Assembly: GCA_937899715.1 (NCBI GenBank)
Contig: CALCNX010000088.1
Span: 30,355 to 94,354 of the forward strand
Length of the DNA stretch: 64,000 nucleotides
Reading direction: 5' to 3'
Origin: an uncultured bacterium
GTDB taxonomy: Bacteria > Bacteroidota > Ignavibacteria > Kapaibacteriales > UBA4661
The notes below the pieces were generated by a model, which was given only the letters and a program-made list of their open reading frames with translations, was not told the origin of the DNA and made no database searches. Positions 34,134 through 42,771 of this stretch are shown here, piece after piece (the stretch's first letter is position 1; every line of letters starts with the position of its first letter). Made by a program: the position numbers and the translations under genes.

Positions 34134-34490
34134 ATGGTAAAACCTCTCAAAGCCTTGTTACTTCTTGCTTTGACTGCAAGTATTCTGACAAGCTGCGCGG
34201 TTGTGCGTCTGCACCACGTCGGACGGATGTACCCGCCTGTGCAGGCAATAGATGTAGTCTATGCCGAAAAAGATGTAAAAGCACCAAAGTATGAATTCAT
34301 GGGCGAAATCTTGCTCGAAACGACCGAAAGCGTGATTACGCCTCAGATGGAACAGCAAATGATTTATGAAGCAAGGCTGCGCGGAGCAAGTGCCGTGATT
34401 ATAGGCGAAATGGAAGCCCGCTTTGCCTCACCGCCCGGACCGGAAATGATTATTCGCACCGTAAGAGCGCGGCTCGTGCGGTATCAATAA
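34134..34490 (+). CDS. Small lipoprotein, paralogue B flanking CPBP protease
   Basis: A 118-residue lipoprotein with a lipobox ending LTSC after a hydrophobic stretch. It is related to the product of the gene at 32614: both have an IxVVY strand, a K.xxYEFxGE segment, the helix-to-strand GAxAVIxGE/K turn and end in RLVRYQ or RLIRYK. No catalytic residues stand out. It starts 61 bp after the protease gene and is followed by a strong bidirectional terminator. The function is unknown. Confidence 0.78.
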   Translation: MVKPLKALLLLALTASILTSCAVVRLHHVGRMYPPVQAIDVVYAEKDVKAPKYEFMGEILLETTESVITPQMEQQMIYEARLRGASAVIIGEMEARFASPPGPEMIIRTVRARLVRYQ

Positions 34491-34495
34491 GCAAA

Positions 34496-34544
34496 AAAGC
34501 GAAAACCCCACAAGGCACAATAAGTCTTCTGGGGTTTTCGCTTT
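34496..34544. terminator. Bidirectional terminator between lipoprotein and htpG
   Basis: A perfect 15-bp stem (AAAGCGAAAACCCCA 34496-34510 with 34530-34544) and a 19-nt loop, with A-rich and T-rich ends. It separates the plus-strand lipoprotein gene from the end of htpG on the minus strand and can serve both. Confidence 0.9.
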
Positions 34545-34556
34545 CTCAACCTGAGG

Positions 34557-36425
34557 TTACTTCGTTGCCTCGGTCATCAACTCCGTCATACGCCGCATGA
34601 AGAGCGCCGGAGACGGCAAATTGCCTTCAATGAGCAATGCACCTTCGTACAAATGCAAAATATATTGGCGGAGCATCGGGTTGCCAGCATCGGCAAGCTG
34701 AAGCCGTGACAGATTCTTGATGAGCGGGTGATCCATATTCACTTCCAACAATTTGCGCCCGCCTTGAAAATCTTTATCAAGCATTTTCATCATGCGCTCC
34801 ATCTGCACATCCAAGCCTTCCTTGCCCACCACCAGCGTCACAGCCGAATCCACAAGCCGCTTCGACGGCACAACATCTTCTACTTTTTCACCTAACACCT
34901 CTTTGAAAAGCGTGAGTAATGCAGAATCAACCGTCGAAGGCTCTTTTGTCTCTACGCCCGCATCAACATTGATTTCCGCTTTGTCAATCGAAACCAGTTT
35001 TTTGCCCTCAAACTCAGGGATGGACGGCACAACGATAATATCAACAGGGTCGGTCAGCAGCAGCACTTCCATTCCGTGCTTTTGGAAATACTCCAAATTC
35101 GGATTGTTCAGCATTGTTTCGCGGTGGTCGCCTGCTAGATAATAAATCTCTTTTTGCTCAGGTTTCATGCGACTTGCATAGTCTTTGAGCGATGTAAAAT
35201 TGCCCTTGCCCGTCGTGGTCGAATCAAAGCGGAGCAGTTGCACGATTTGGTCGCGGTTTGCGTAGTCGCTATTCACGCCGATTTTGAATTGACTGCCAAA
35301 AGCCGCATAGAACTTGGCATATTTGTCTGTGTCACTTGTTGCCCAGTCTTGGAGAAGGCTCAGTATCTTGCCCGTGATAACTTTGTTAATTTTTGCCATC
35401 TGGGGACTGGACTGCGTGATTTCCCGCGACACATTGAGCGGCAAATCGTCCGTATCCACCACACCCCGCGCAAAACGCAGATAGTCCGGCAAAAGCTGCT
35501 TGCAGTTTTCCTCAATCAGCACTTTATTCGTGTAGAGATGCAAGGATTTATCTTGGTCGAGCGTGAAAGGACGCGCCGGAGGAGTTTCGGGAATAAAGAC
35601 CATCGCTTTGAAATTCACGGAGCCTTCGATGCTCAAATGCGTGTATCCAAGCGGGTTCTGGTAGTCGCCCGACATAAATTTGTAAAACTCATTTGCTTCG
35701 TCGGCGCTTACACTTTCTTTCGGCATTTGCCAGAGCGCACGTATGCTATTGGCTTTTTCGCCCGCTTCGCCGCTTTTGCCAATAATAATCGGGAAATCCA
35801 CGAAATTAGAATACTTCTGAATGATAGATTTCAAGCGGTATTCCTCGCTAAATTCCTGCGCCGATTCTTTGAGCGTGAACGAAATACGTGTGCCGCGCGT
35901 GGGCTTTTCGATTTCTTCAATCGTGTAACTGCCCTCGCCATCGGACTTCCAGCGCAAACCAACGGAATCAGGGTTTGCATGACGTGTCTCGACCGTAACC
36001 TCATCGGCGACCATGAAGACCGCATAAAATCCCACACCGAACTGCCCAATCATATTTCCATCCAGCGTTCCGCCTTGTGCCTTGAGCGAGTTGATAAATT
36101 CCAGCGTTCCTGAACTCGCCACCGTGCCTAGTTTACCGACCAAATCTTCCTTAGTCATACCGATGCCCGTGTCTTCTATCGTGAAGGTATGCGCATCGCG
36201 GTCAAGCGTAATGCGGATTTCGAGCGGTGCATCAGTGCCAAGCATGGTTGTATCGGTCAACTGCCGGAATCGTGCTTTATTGAGCGCATCAGAAGAGTTG
36301 GAGACAAGCTCTCGCACAAACACTTCGGGGTGCGTATAGAGCGAATGGACAATGAGGTGAAGCAGTTGCTTCATCTCGGCTTTGTATTCGTATGTTTCTG
36401 TGGTGTGCATTGTAGTATCAGACAT
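34557..36425 (-). CDS. htpG: Chaperone HtpG (Hsp90)
   Basis: The 622-residue bacterial Hsp90. The N-terminal ATPase domain has HSLYTHPEVFVRELVSNSSDA, the DTGIGMT nucleotide loop and IGQFGVGFY; the middle domain has GVVDTDDLPLNVSRE; the C-terminal dimerisation domain ends normally. It assists folding and maturation of client proteins under stress. A possible Bacteroidota-type promoter with TAATTTTG lies about 50 bp upstream. hrcA and grpE-dnaJ lie elsewhere in the window. Confidence 0.97.
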   Translation of the reverse strand: MSDTTMHTTETYEYKAEMKQLLHLIVHSLYTHPEVFVRELVSNSSDALNKARFRQLTDTTMLGTDAPLEIRITLDRDAHTFTIEDTGIGMTKEDLVGKLGTVASSGTLEFINSLKAQGGTLDGNMIGQFGVGFYAVFMVADEVTVETRHANPDSVGLRWKSDGEGSYTIEEIEKPTRGTRISFTLKESAQEFSEEYRLKSIIQKYSNFVDFPIIIGKSGEAGEKANSIRALWQMPKESVSADEANEFYKFMSGDYQNPLGYTHLSIEGSVNFKAMVFIPETPPARPFTLDQDKSLHLYTNKVLIEENCKQLLPDYLRFARGVVDTDDLPLNVSREITQSSPQMAKINKVITGKILSLLQDWATSDTDKYAKFYAAFGSQFKIGVNSDYANRDQIVQLLRFDSTTTGKGNFTSLKDYASRMKPEQKEIYYLAGDHRETMLNNPNLEYFQKHGMEVLLLTDPVDIIVVPSIPEFEGKKLVSIDKAEINVDAGVETKEPSTVDSALLTLFKEVLGEKVEDVVPSKRLVDSAVTLVVGKEGLDVQMERMMKMLDKDFQGGRKLLEVNMDHPLIKNLSRLQLADAGNPMLRQYILHLYEGALLIEGNLPSPALFMRRMTELMTEATK

Positions 36426-36472
36426 AATTAAGTATTGAAATTAGTAAAACATAGAAGATAAAATTGTCGTCG

Positions 36473-36502
36473 CAAAATTACACAAAAATTTCTCGCTACC
36501 AA
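36473..36502 (-). promoter_or_regulatory. Candidate promoter of htpG
   Basis: Read on the minus strand, TAATTTTG (36480-36473) matches the Bacteroidota -7 consensus TAnnTTTG, with TTGG about 18 bp upstream as a weak -33 element. It is 48 bp before the htpG start. No CIRCE-type inverted repeat is visible here. A match to a short consensus is weak evidence. Confidence 0.35.
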
Positions 36503-36577
36503 CTGCTGACGATGGAGATTTTTCTTTTTTGTCGTTTCGCCAATGTCCACTTTGTTTGAGAGGACATTACCCGGACA

Positions 36578-38710
36578 TCAATGAACAATTATCACCCCCA
36601 TGCTTGCCATCGCGCCGTCAGCGCTCCGAATAATCATTCGATAAAATCCCATCGGTAGCGCTTCTGTGCGGATGGGAACTACACCTGAATAGGAATATTG
36701 CAGATTCGTTGATTGCCCCCCCGTGCTCCATTCTGCTTCATACTGTCCCATCAATCGCCCCAGCCCATCATAGAGCATTGCTGTCGGCATCTGCATCGGG
36801 GGTGCTTCGGCGCTGAGATAAACGGGCACTGAAACAATATCGCTTGATGGCTGTGGAAAAGGCGTACCTGCTATGAGAGCAGTTTCACCCGACACGGGTA
36901 ATACTGTCCGCAACTTGACGGGAACATCGCATCGACTTGTGCCTGCGAAGACCTCTCCCACTCCCCTTGCAACGAGTGGTATGCGGAAGGTGGTACAGTT
37001 CTGAGTGAGCGTAAGGGTATCACGCTGCAAGCCCGATGCTGACGGCGTATAGCATAGCCGTAGTGCCGCTTCGCCCCCAGCAGGAATACGAAGGGGAAAC
37101 TGCGACAACGGCGCAGAAAATTCTATATTCCATCCGAAATATGCGAGCGGGAACATTGCCTCGGTCGGCGCATTATTCCTGAGGCGGAGCGCAACGCAAA
37201 CAGGCGTAACAACTGAATCCCCGAATAAATGCTCGGTCATGCCAACAATGCTCAATGCCAAGTTCTGGCGCTGAGGGAATGACACCGAAATCGGAATAAG
37301 CTCTGTTCGTGCCGCATCGTCAGTAATGCGCAAAGACGTAAGCGCAGGCGGTGCAAAGGGATTCTGAAGACGTACTAAGATTTCTACCGATGCGGCAGGC
37401 AATGCCGTAAGCACTTCCAGTGTGACATTTGCTGATGTGCCAAGTTCGATGGCGCGGATGACATCCGATGATGATTGAGTACGCACTGTCAGACGAAAGA
37501 CATTGCAGTTGTTTGTTTCGGTCAATGTACTGGTGATAGACGGAAAAGGCGGTATTTGAGGGGTTATCATCTCCTCTAAGATTTCGACGGTGGGGGTGTT
37601 TGCGCCAGCGATACTTTGTAGCCCTGATATAGCAACAATACGTGATATTGTTTGCTGTCCGCGCCCGTTAAATTGCGGTAGTCCGATTGCACTAAAGAAG
37701 CAGCGAGACTCTATCATTGTAGGTGCAGGATAGGCACGATTACTTTTCAGATTAATCCATTCGGTAGAAGCTAAGGTAGTCTCATTATTATTAAAGCCGC
37801 CAATAGCTATTACCGTATCAGAGTTCCATTGAGCCATTGCAAACCAGTGCCGTTCTACAGACATTTGTGCCACAGGTTGAAAACTTGGGTACCCTTCAAG
37901 AAATACCGTATTGGAAAAATTATTTGGAGATTCTGCCCGCGTCCCACCGCCTGTTACTATTTGACCATTGTATAGTTTAATAAGAGCTGGAGCTGCTACG
38001 CCCATCTGAATTGTACTTACTAATATCCAACGATTGCTTGCGCTGTCATATTCATAGACATTGGGACTTCGTGAACTGTTTGAACCTCCGGCACGTCCTG
38101 CAAAAACAAGTGGCTTATTCCGCGACGAAATTTCGCTTTGCCCAAAGTTAATAGGGAAAGGAAAGTCTGCAATAATACGGCTTTGTCCGGTACGCAGATT
38201 GAATATTTCTGCGCTGCTGAGGGTGGTAATATTAGCATCACGCCCGCCCACAACAAGTATTTCTTCGGTATTAAGGAAACACGCCACGTGCTGCCGCCGA
38301 GCGGTTAAAAGTCGTCCTACAATAGTCCATTGTCCCGTTGTCCGATTGTAGAGCTCGCAGAGCGGGGTAACACTGCCACTTGCTGTGCTCAAGCCACTAA
38401 TGGCAACGATATTGGAATCACGAGTGAGCAAAAAAGCGCTTTCGGCACGTGGCGCGTTCATGGGTGTTGCTCGTGTTATACTGCGCGACTCTATATCTAT
38501 TAACTCACAGCTCGCAGCGACTTGCACCGAAGTATATCCACCCATCACCAAAATTTGACGATTGGATAGAGGTAATGCGCCAAAGATGGTACGTGATTGT
38601 TGTAAGTCGCCTATTTTGCGCCATGCACGCTGCGCTTTCAAGGGCGAGAGGCTGCAAAAAATACAGAGGAACATCGTTGTAATGAACCGTGTATTATGTT
38701 TCCGAGGCAT
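36578..38710 (-). CDS. Kelch-repeat secreted protein with T9SS-like sorting domain
   Basis: A 710-residue exported protein. After a signal peptide (about residues 10-27, ending LKAQ) come kelch-type beta-propeller repeats (residues about 30-370), with words such as QILVMGGYTSVQ, EEILVVGGRDANITTLSSAEIFN and DTVIAIGGFNNNETTLASTEWIN. A middle Ig-like region follows. The last 80 residues (PFPQPSSDIVSVPV, AMLYDGLGRLMGQYE, EALPMGFYRMII, MGVIIVH) have the layout of a type IX secretion C-terminal sorting domain. It is therefore probably displayed on or released from the surface. The ligand is unknown. No T9SS machinery gene is in the window. Confidence 0.82.
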   Translation of the reverse strand: MPRKHNTRFITTMFLCIFCSLSPLKAQRAWRKIGDLQQSRTIFGALPLSNRQILVMGGYTSVQVAASCELIDIESRSITRATPMNAPRAESAFLLTRDSNIVAISGLSTASGSVTPLCELYNRTTGQWTIVGRLLTARRQHVACFLNTEEILVVGGRDANITTLSSAEIFNLRTGQSRIIADFPFPINFGQSEISSRNKPLVFAGRAGGSNSSRSPNVYEYDSASNRWILVSTIQMGVAAPALIKLYNGQIVTGGGTRAESPNNFSNTVFLEGYPSFQPVAQMSVERHWFAMAQWNSDTVIAIGGFNNNETTLASTEWINLKSNRAYPAPTMIESRCFFSAIGLPQFNGRGQQTISRIVAISGLQSIAGANTPTVEILEEMITPQIPPFPSITSTLTETNNCNVFRLTVRTQSSSDVIRAIELGTSANVTLEVLTALPAASVEILVRLQNPFAPPALTSLRITDDAARTELIPISVSFPQRQNLALSIVGMTEHLFGDSVVTPVCVALRLRNNAPTEAMFPLAYFGWNIEFSAPLSQFPLRIPAGGEAALRLCYTPSASGLQRDTLTLTQNCTTFRIPLVARGVGEVFAGTSRCDVPVKLRTVLPVSGETALIAGTPFPQPSSDIVSVPVYLSAEAPPMQMPTAMLYDGLGRLMGQYEAEWSTGGQSTNLQYSYSGVVPIRTEALPMGFYRMIIRSADGAMASMGVIIVH

Positions 38711-38781
38711 AAGATAAACGGAGAGTTATAAATTACAAATTTATATAGGCTGAACGTGAAGCCCCAAACGCAATGATGAGG

Positions 38782-39618
38782 TTATTTTTGTGCAAAAGCA
38801 ATTAAACCATCTTTAGCCGTAACAAACTGTGTAGCGCCCTGCAATGAAGTACGAAGAAGACCAATGGGAAGTTTTATCAATGTTCCAAATACAGAACGCT
38901 TTCGCCATAAATAATGTTCCACAGCTTTTACCTTGAGACCGCTTGAAGCAAGCACATAACTGATAGAAACATCATTAAACAAATGAAGATGCTCATTGGG
39001 CAAATAATAAAGCCAGCGCCTGCCAAAGAGCCGCGCACCGATTGATTCGGCGAACGGCGTACAGACCATGAGCATCCCGCCCGGTTTCAAAAGGCTTGCC
39101 AGACGTGCCACAATTGCTGGCGGGTCGGGTAGGTGCTCAACAACATGGCTCATCACGATAATATCAAAACTCTCCGGCTCAAGCCCGACGGTCATAATAT
39201 CTTCATTCAGCATCGTAAGACCAAAGCGTTCGCGCCCGTAACGGCAAGCCCACGGAGACATTTCAACTCCGGTGCAACGCAACCCAATCTTTTGAAATTC
39301 ATCCAAGACAATGCCTGTGCCGCAGCCAAAATCTAGTACAGAAGCGTCTTTTAAGCCTTTCAAGTAATATTTTTGTAGGAGTTTAATAAAAAACTGAGCG
39401 CTTCCGCGTAGCCATTCCTCGCCTTCGAGAAAATTGGATCTCTTAGCATCACTAATAAAATAGCTGCTATCATCTTGATTGTAGATTTCTTCTATGACAG
39501 AAGGCAACGGAAGAGGGTTTTGGTATACAACTCTACAAACTGAGCATTGTACGTACACAACATCTTTTACTTCTGTCTGTTTGTCAAAAGATGTCGAACC
39601 ACAGATTTTACAAGCCAC
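38782..39618 (-). CDS. Zinc-ribbon class I SAM methyltransferase
   Basis: A 278-residue enzyme with an N-terminal four-cysteine ribbon (CKICGST and CSVCRVVYQNP) followed by a Rossmann methyltransferase domain: VLDFGCGTGIVLDEF (SAM-binding motif I), FDIIVMSHVVEHLPDP and LKPGGMLMVCTPF. This layout is common in methyltransferases linked to surface polysaccharide or sugar biosynthesis. The C-terminal region has a hydrophobic patch. The acceptor is unknown and no glycan cluster is adjacent, although a sugar transferase lies at 58.8 kb. Confidence 0.85.
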   Translation of the reverse strand: MACKICGSTSFDKQTEVKDVVYVQCSVCRVVYQNPLPLPSVIEEIYNQDDSSYFISDAKRSNFLEGEEWLRGSAQFFIKLLQKYYLKGLKDASVLDFGCGTGIVLDEFQKIGLRCTGVEMSPWACRYGRERFGLTMLNEDIMTVGLEPESFDIIVMSHVVEHLPDPPAIVARLASLLKPGGMLMVCTPFAESIGARLFGRRWLYYLPNEHLHLFNDVSISYVLASSGLKVKAVEHYLWRKRSVFGTLIKLPIGLLRTSLQGATQFVTAKDGLIAFAQK

Positions 39619-40061
39619 AATGATTTAAGATTAGAGATGAAAAATTAAATACAGAAGTTGTTTAACATTTTTCTGAAAACCGCATTAGGTGTGCTTTTGC
39701 TGAATGGCGCAATTTTCTTCAATCCTGTTTGCCCAAATAGCTTTGAACGGCTCTGCAAGGAAAAACACGAAAAAAACTTTAAACAAATTCACACTTTGTT
39801 TTTTAGCCCAAGTGTTCTCGCTATTGATCTTTATCATTACCGCAGCCAATGTTAATTTTAGTCAGGGAAGAAATATCACGGTTCATAACATTACTAATAG
39901 AACTAAATTGTGTGGAATTATCAGAGATGAAACAAAATAGCATTTTTTATAGAAAGAGTGCTCGCAAAAGCACAATCAACATCCACCAGCTCCAATGCAA
40001 AGACACACCACGCTGCCGGAGGACGGATAGGACGGTAGTACTGTGATTATTCGGAGCATCG
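39619..40061. other. 443-bp intergenic stretch without a supported gene
   Basis: It lies between the start of the methyltransferase gene and the end of the mutase gene, both minus strand. Several short frames exist on the plus strand (for example 39704-39940, 78 residues), but none has a clear ribosome site, domain or biased composition. It is A+T-richer than its surroundings. No tRNA, repeat or convincing hairpin was seen. The methyltransferase promoter presumably lies here. Confidence 0.6.
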
Positions 40062-42086
40062 TTACATATTCCTCCTGTACTGCCCGCCAACCTCATACAA
40101 CGCGCTCGAAATCTGCCCCAAACTGCACACTTTCGCCGCTTCCATCAGTTCTGCAAAAATATTTTGATTGTTAATTGCCGCCACTTGCAAACGTTTTAAC
40201 GCTGCACCAGAAATCCCACTATTCCTTGCTTGAAAGGCGCGGAGCGATGCAATTTGCGCCCGCTTTTCTTCTTCTGTGGCACGGATAACTTCTTTTGGCG
40301 CGGTGTAAGCGGGTTTATCTTTCGGCAAGTACGTGTTTACGCCGATGATAGGCAACTCGCCCGTGTGCTTGAGCATCTCGTAGTGCATGGATTCTTCTTG
40401 AATTTTGTTGCGCTGATACATCGTTTCCATTGCACCCAGCACACCGCCTCGCTCCGCGATTCTGCGGAATTCTGCCATCACTGCTTCCTCGACCAAATCT
40501 GTCAGCTCTTCAATGATAAACGAGCCTTGAAGCGGGTTCTCGTTCTTTGCCAAACCCAACTCGCGGTTGATGATAAGCTGAATCGCTACGGCGCGGCGCA
40601 CGGATTCTTCTGTCGGTGTGGTGATTGCTTCGTCGTAGGCGTTGGTGTGGAGCGAATTGCAGTTATCGTAAATGGCGTACAACGCTTGCAGCGTCGTGCG
40701 GATGTCGTTGAAATCAATCTCTTGCGCGTGAAGGCTACGCCCTGAGGTTTGAATATGGTATTTCAGCATTTGCGAACGCTCGTTTGCGCCGTATTTATTT
40801 TTCATTGCCTTTGCCCAGATGCGCCGTGCCACCCTGCCGATAACCGAATACTCGGGGTCAATACCATTCGAGAAGAAGAACGAAAGGTTGGGCGCAAAAT
40901 CGTCAATCTTCATGCCGCGCGAAAGGTAGTATTCCACAAACGTAAAGCCGTTCGAGAGCGTAAAAGCAAGCTGCGAGATAGGATTCGCACCCGCTTCAGC
41001 AATATGATAGCCCGAAATGGAAACTGAGTAAAAATTCCGTACCTGCTCATCAATAAAATACTGCTGAATGTCGCCCATCATCCTCAGCGCAAATTCCGTC
41101 GAGAAAATACAGGTATTTTGCGCTTGGTCTTCTTTCAAAATGTCTGCCTGCACCGTTCCGCGTACTTGCTTGAGAGTGCTTATTTTGATTTTTTCGTAGA
41201 TTTCCTCCGGCAGCACGTCCGCACCCGTTACGCCAAGCAACATGAGTCCTAATCCGTCGTTGCTTTCGGGAAGTGCTCCATTGTAACAAGGGGCTTCAGC
41301 TCCTTGCGCAGCATATTTCGCCGCAATTTTGGTTTTTATCTCAGCTTCCAAACCATTTTCACGGATATATTTTTCGCATTGCTGGTCAATGGCGGCATTC
41401 ATAAAAAACGCCAACAGCATCGGCGCGGGTCCGTTGATGGTCATCGAAACGCTCGTGGAAGGCTTGCAGAGGTCGAAGCCTGAATAGAGCTTCTTTGCAT
41501 CGTCCAGCGTTGCAATCGAAACGCCCGAATTGCCAATCTTACCATAAATATCGGGACGTTCATCGGGGTCTTCGCCGTAGAGTGTAACGCTGTCAAACGC
41601 AGTCGAGAGGCGGGCTGCGGGCATTCCGGCAGAAAGATAATGAAAACGTTTATTCGTGCGCTCCGGTGCGCCTTCGCCCGCAAACATCCGCGTTGGGTCT
41701 TCGCCCTCGCGCTTAAAGGGATAAATACCGGCGGTGTAAGGAAATTCGCCCGGAAAATTTTCCGTCATGCTCCAACGCACGATTTCGCCGTACTCATCGA
41801 ACTGCGGAACGCCAATTTTGGGTATTTGCTGGTGCGATAGTGATTCTGTGAAATTCTCCACCGTAATTTCCTTGCCCCGCACAGAGTAGCGATACTGCGG
41901 GGTGCGATAATTTTCTTTTTTCGTCTGCCACGTTGCGAGGATGTGCGCGGTTTCGTGATGAAGCTGCTTTTTACATTCCTCATAGAGTTTTTCGAGTTCC
42001 TGCACTGCCGGACTTTTGGAGGCATGACCGTTGTGGGAGTGTCCGTTGGAAGCGGTTTTTGATGCTGTTTTGGAAGATGTACTCAT
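40062..42086 (-). CDS. Acyl-CoA mutase large subunit, IcmF-like, without B12 domain
   Basis: A 674-residue coenzyme-B12-dependent acyl-CoA mutase of the methylmalonyl/isobutyryl-CoA mutase family. The substrate-barrel domain carries RMFAGEGAPERTNKRFHYLS, PDIYGKIGNSGVSIATLDD, GNDGLGLMLLG-like SNDGLGLMLLGVTGADVLP, VRGTVQADILKEDQAQNTCIFSTEFALRMM and NSLHTNAYDEA. It ends with LYEVGGQYRRNM, as IcmF proteins do, and has no DxHxxG B12-binding domain, which must come from a separate subunit not seen here. The ATG at 42086 is preferred to 42125. A histidine/serine-rich N-terminal tail is unusual. Bases 41287-41306 match an intergenic palindrome of this genome (see findings). Confidence 0.92.
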   Translation of the reverse strand: MSTSSKTASKTASNGHSHNGHASKSPAVQELEKLYEECKKQLHHETAHILATWQTKKENYRTPQYRYSVRGKEITVENFTESLSHQQIPKIGVPQFDEYGEIVRWSMTENFPGEFPYTAGIYPFKREGEDPTRMFAGEGAPERTNKRFHYLSAGMPAARLSTAFDSVTLYGEDPDERPDIYGKIGNSGVSIATLDDAKKLYSGFDLCKPSTSVSMTINGPAPMLLAFFMNAAIDQQCEKYIRENGLEAEIKTKIAAKYAAQGAEAPCYNGALPESNDGLGLMLLGVTGADVLPEEIYEKIKISTLKQVRGTVQADILKEDQAQNTCIFSTEFALRMMGDIQQYFIDEQVRNFYSVSISGYHIAEAGANPISQLAFTLSNGFTFVEYYLSRGMKIDDFAPNLSFFFSNGIDPEYSVIGRVARRIWAKAMKNKYGANERSQMLKYHIQTSGRSLHAQEIDFNDIRTTLQALYAIYDNCNSLHTNAYDEAITTPTEESVRRAVAIQLIINRELGLAKNENPLQGSFIIEELTDLVEEAVMAEFRRIAERGGVLGAMETMYQRNKIQEESMHYEMLKHTGELPIIGVNTYLPKDKPAYTAPKEVIRATEEEKRAQIASLRAFQARNSGISGAALKRLQVAAINNQNIFAELMEAAKVCSLGQISSALYEVGGQYRRNM

Positions 42087-42159
42087 GGCAATGAGGAAAT
42101 AAGAAGTAGAAAAAATCACACACAAATTATTGAAAACAAAAGTCGAAATATAGATTCTA

Positions 42160-42759
42160 TCAAGCGTACAGGTCGTCGAGTGTTATGGATGCTTCTACCG
42201 AAAGCAGATGCAGCGTTGCCGGAGCGGTCTCATCGGTGATGTCGAAAAGCATCCAGCCGCCATTTTGCCGACGGTAGAGCTCCACAGAACGGCGGTGCTG
42301 CGCCACAAAAACAATTTCTTGCACTGAAGGCAAACTGCGATAATACTCAAATTTATCGGTTTTATCATACCGCGCGGTGCTTTCGGACAAAACTTCTATC
42401 ACGACTATCGGGTTCACAAGGCGCATGGAATCGTTCTCGACAAATTCTTCGTCGCCAAGGGTTATCATCACGTCGGGGTACACAATACGCTTAAAAGCTG
42501 GGATGTTCAGTTTGAGCATCTCGCTGTAAATACGCCCTCTACCGCGCAGTTGTGGAAATAAGATCCCAATAAGGTTTGCCACGATAATGGCGTGGCGGTG
42601 ATGTACTCCGGGCATAGTGAGAATATCTCCATTGTGAAATTCATGACGTTCTTCCGTATTATTTTCAAAATCTATATATTCTTCGACCGTCGCACCGGAG
42701 CGAATAATAGAGCGTTCCTGCGTGAGAGCCGCATCCATACTTGTTTCGAGAGTATTCAT
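42160..42759 (-). CDS. Uma2-family nuclease-fold protein (copy 1)
   Basis: A 199-residue Uma2 (DUF820) protein with a PD-(D/E)XK fold. The family pattern is clear: ERHEFHNGDILTMPG near the start, VYPDVMITLGDEEF (catalytic-type Asp) and VVIEVLSESTARYDKTDKFEYYRSLPSVQEIVFV (Glu and the Lys position). Uma2 proteins are very common in cyanobacteria and filamentous or surface-dwelling bacteria, often in many copies; activity is unproven for most. A paralogue lies 12 bp upstream on the same strand. Confidence 0.9.
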   Translation of the reverse strand: MNTLETSMDAALTQERSIIRSGATVEEYIDFENNTEERHEFHNGDILTMPGVHHRHAIIVANLIGILFPQLRGRGRIYSEMLKLNIPAFKRIVYPDVMITLGDEEFVENDSMRLVNPIVVIEVLSESTARYDKTDKFEYYRSLPSVQEIVFVAQHRRSVELYRRQNGGWMLFDITDETAPATLHLLSVEASITLDDLYA

Positions 42760-42771
42760 TACGACATTCCT

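Noticed and set aside
35154..36113. 319-residue plus-strand frame inside htpG
   Set aside because: Antisense to the well-conserved HtpG; no recognisable domain.
39658..39940. Short plus-strand frames (65 and 78 residues) in the 39.6-40.1 kb gap
   Set aside because: No ribosome site, no family, and they overlap each other in different frames; not supported as genes.
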